5,397 nucleotides of DNA from Alphaproteobacteria bacterium. Its GTDB lineage: Bacteria; Pseudomonadota; Alphaproteobacteria; UBA6615. The stretch is from the NCBI GenBank assembly GCA_013003285.1, contig JABDJY010000083.1, forward strand, positions 1 through 5,397. The letters run 5' to 3'. Below the pieces are notes generated by a model. That model had not been told where the DNA came from, made no database searches, and saw only the letters and a program-made list of their open reading frames with translations. Positions 5,354 to 5,397 of the stretch are shown in pieces; position 1 is the stretch's first letter, and the number at the start of each line of letters is the position of its first letter. Made by a program: the position numbers and the translations under genes.

Positions 5354-5397
5354 CTAACCGTCGATATCGATCACGAGCCGGCCGGTCGCCTGACGGC
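5354..5397 (-). CDS. 3' end of an upstream minus-strand gene, possibly an MDR-type reductase
   Basis: On the minus strand one frame enters from the window edge and reads RQATGRLVIDIDG before a TAG at 5356-5354. A C-terminus of the type 'GR(L/V)V(I/V)D(I/V)' is common in zinc-independent medium-chain dehydrogenases such as quinone oxidoreductases and acrylyl-CoA reductases. With only 13 residues this is an inference from a short motif. The stop lies 25 bases before the methyltransferase ATG, which fits a two-gene transcript. The other two minus-strand frames are also open for 8-19 codons, so even the presence of this gene is not certain. Confidence 0.4.
   Translation of the reverse strand, partial: RQATGRLVIDIDG

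Noticed and set aside
5361..5370. Palindrome TCGATATCGA
   Set aside because: It probably lies inside the 3' coding end of the upstream gene, where it encodes part of IDID; likely codon-driven.
1..5397. Mobile element, CRISPR, toxin-antitoxin or defence system
   Set aside because: I found no transposase, long terminal inverted repeats, spaced repeat array, nuclease or toxin motif; the genes are metabolic and transport genes.

Overview
This 5.4 kb window has high GC (roughly 60-65% by eye), is densely packed, and carries ordinary bacterial metabolic and transport genes. The protein style (SCOT-type CoA transferase, several EamA transporters, a 'YPYP' methyltransferase) suggests an alphaproteobacterium of the Rhodospirillales kind. 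That is an impression from the sequence, not a proven placement. I see no rRNA, tRNA, CRISPR array, transposase, phage gene or attachment site.

Layout: (1) 1-520, minus strand: the N-terminal part of an EamA/DMT-family transporter whose 3' end lies outside the window. (2) 521-792: a divergent intergenic region with a 12-bp perfect palindrome, a short inverted repeat, a TTGACA-type promoter candidate and a second small palindrome. (3) 793-2177, plus strand: scoA and scoB, the two subunits of succinyl-CoA:3-ketoacid CoA-transferase. (4) 2178-2255: a short gap holding an imperfect stem-loop. (5) 2256-4069, plus strand: two tandem paralogous EamA transporters joined by a GTGA stop/start overlap. 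(6) 4066-5328, minus strand: a class I SAM-dependent methyltransferase with an extra C-terminal region. It converges on the second transporter, and the two stop codons share the palindrome CTAG. (7) 5354-5397, minus strand: the last codons of an upstream gene, possibly an MDR-type reductase.

How the genes may work together: ScoAB would activate acetoacetate to acetoacetyl-CoA at the expense of succinyl-CoA, feeding ketone-body, PHB-derived or leucine-derived carbon into central metabolism. The two downstream transporters follow on the same strand and may be co-transcribed. A hairpin lies between them and scoB, so co-transcription is not certain. Their substrate cannot be read from sequence. 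The methyltransferase belongs to a separate minus-strand unit, probably with the gene that ends at 5354.

I did not find a convincing undescribed system. The points most worth a second look are the coupled transporter pair, the two-part methyltransferase, and the dyads in the divergent control region.
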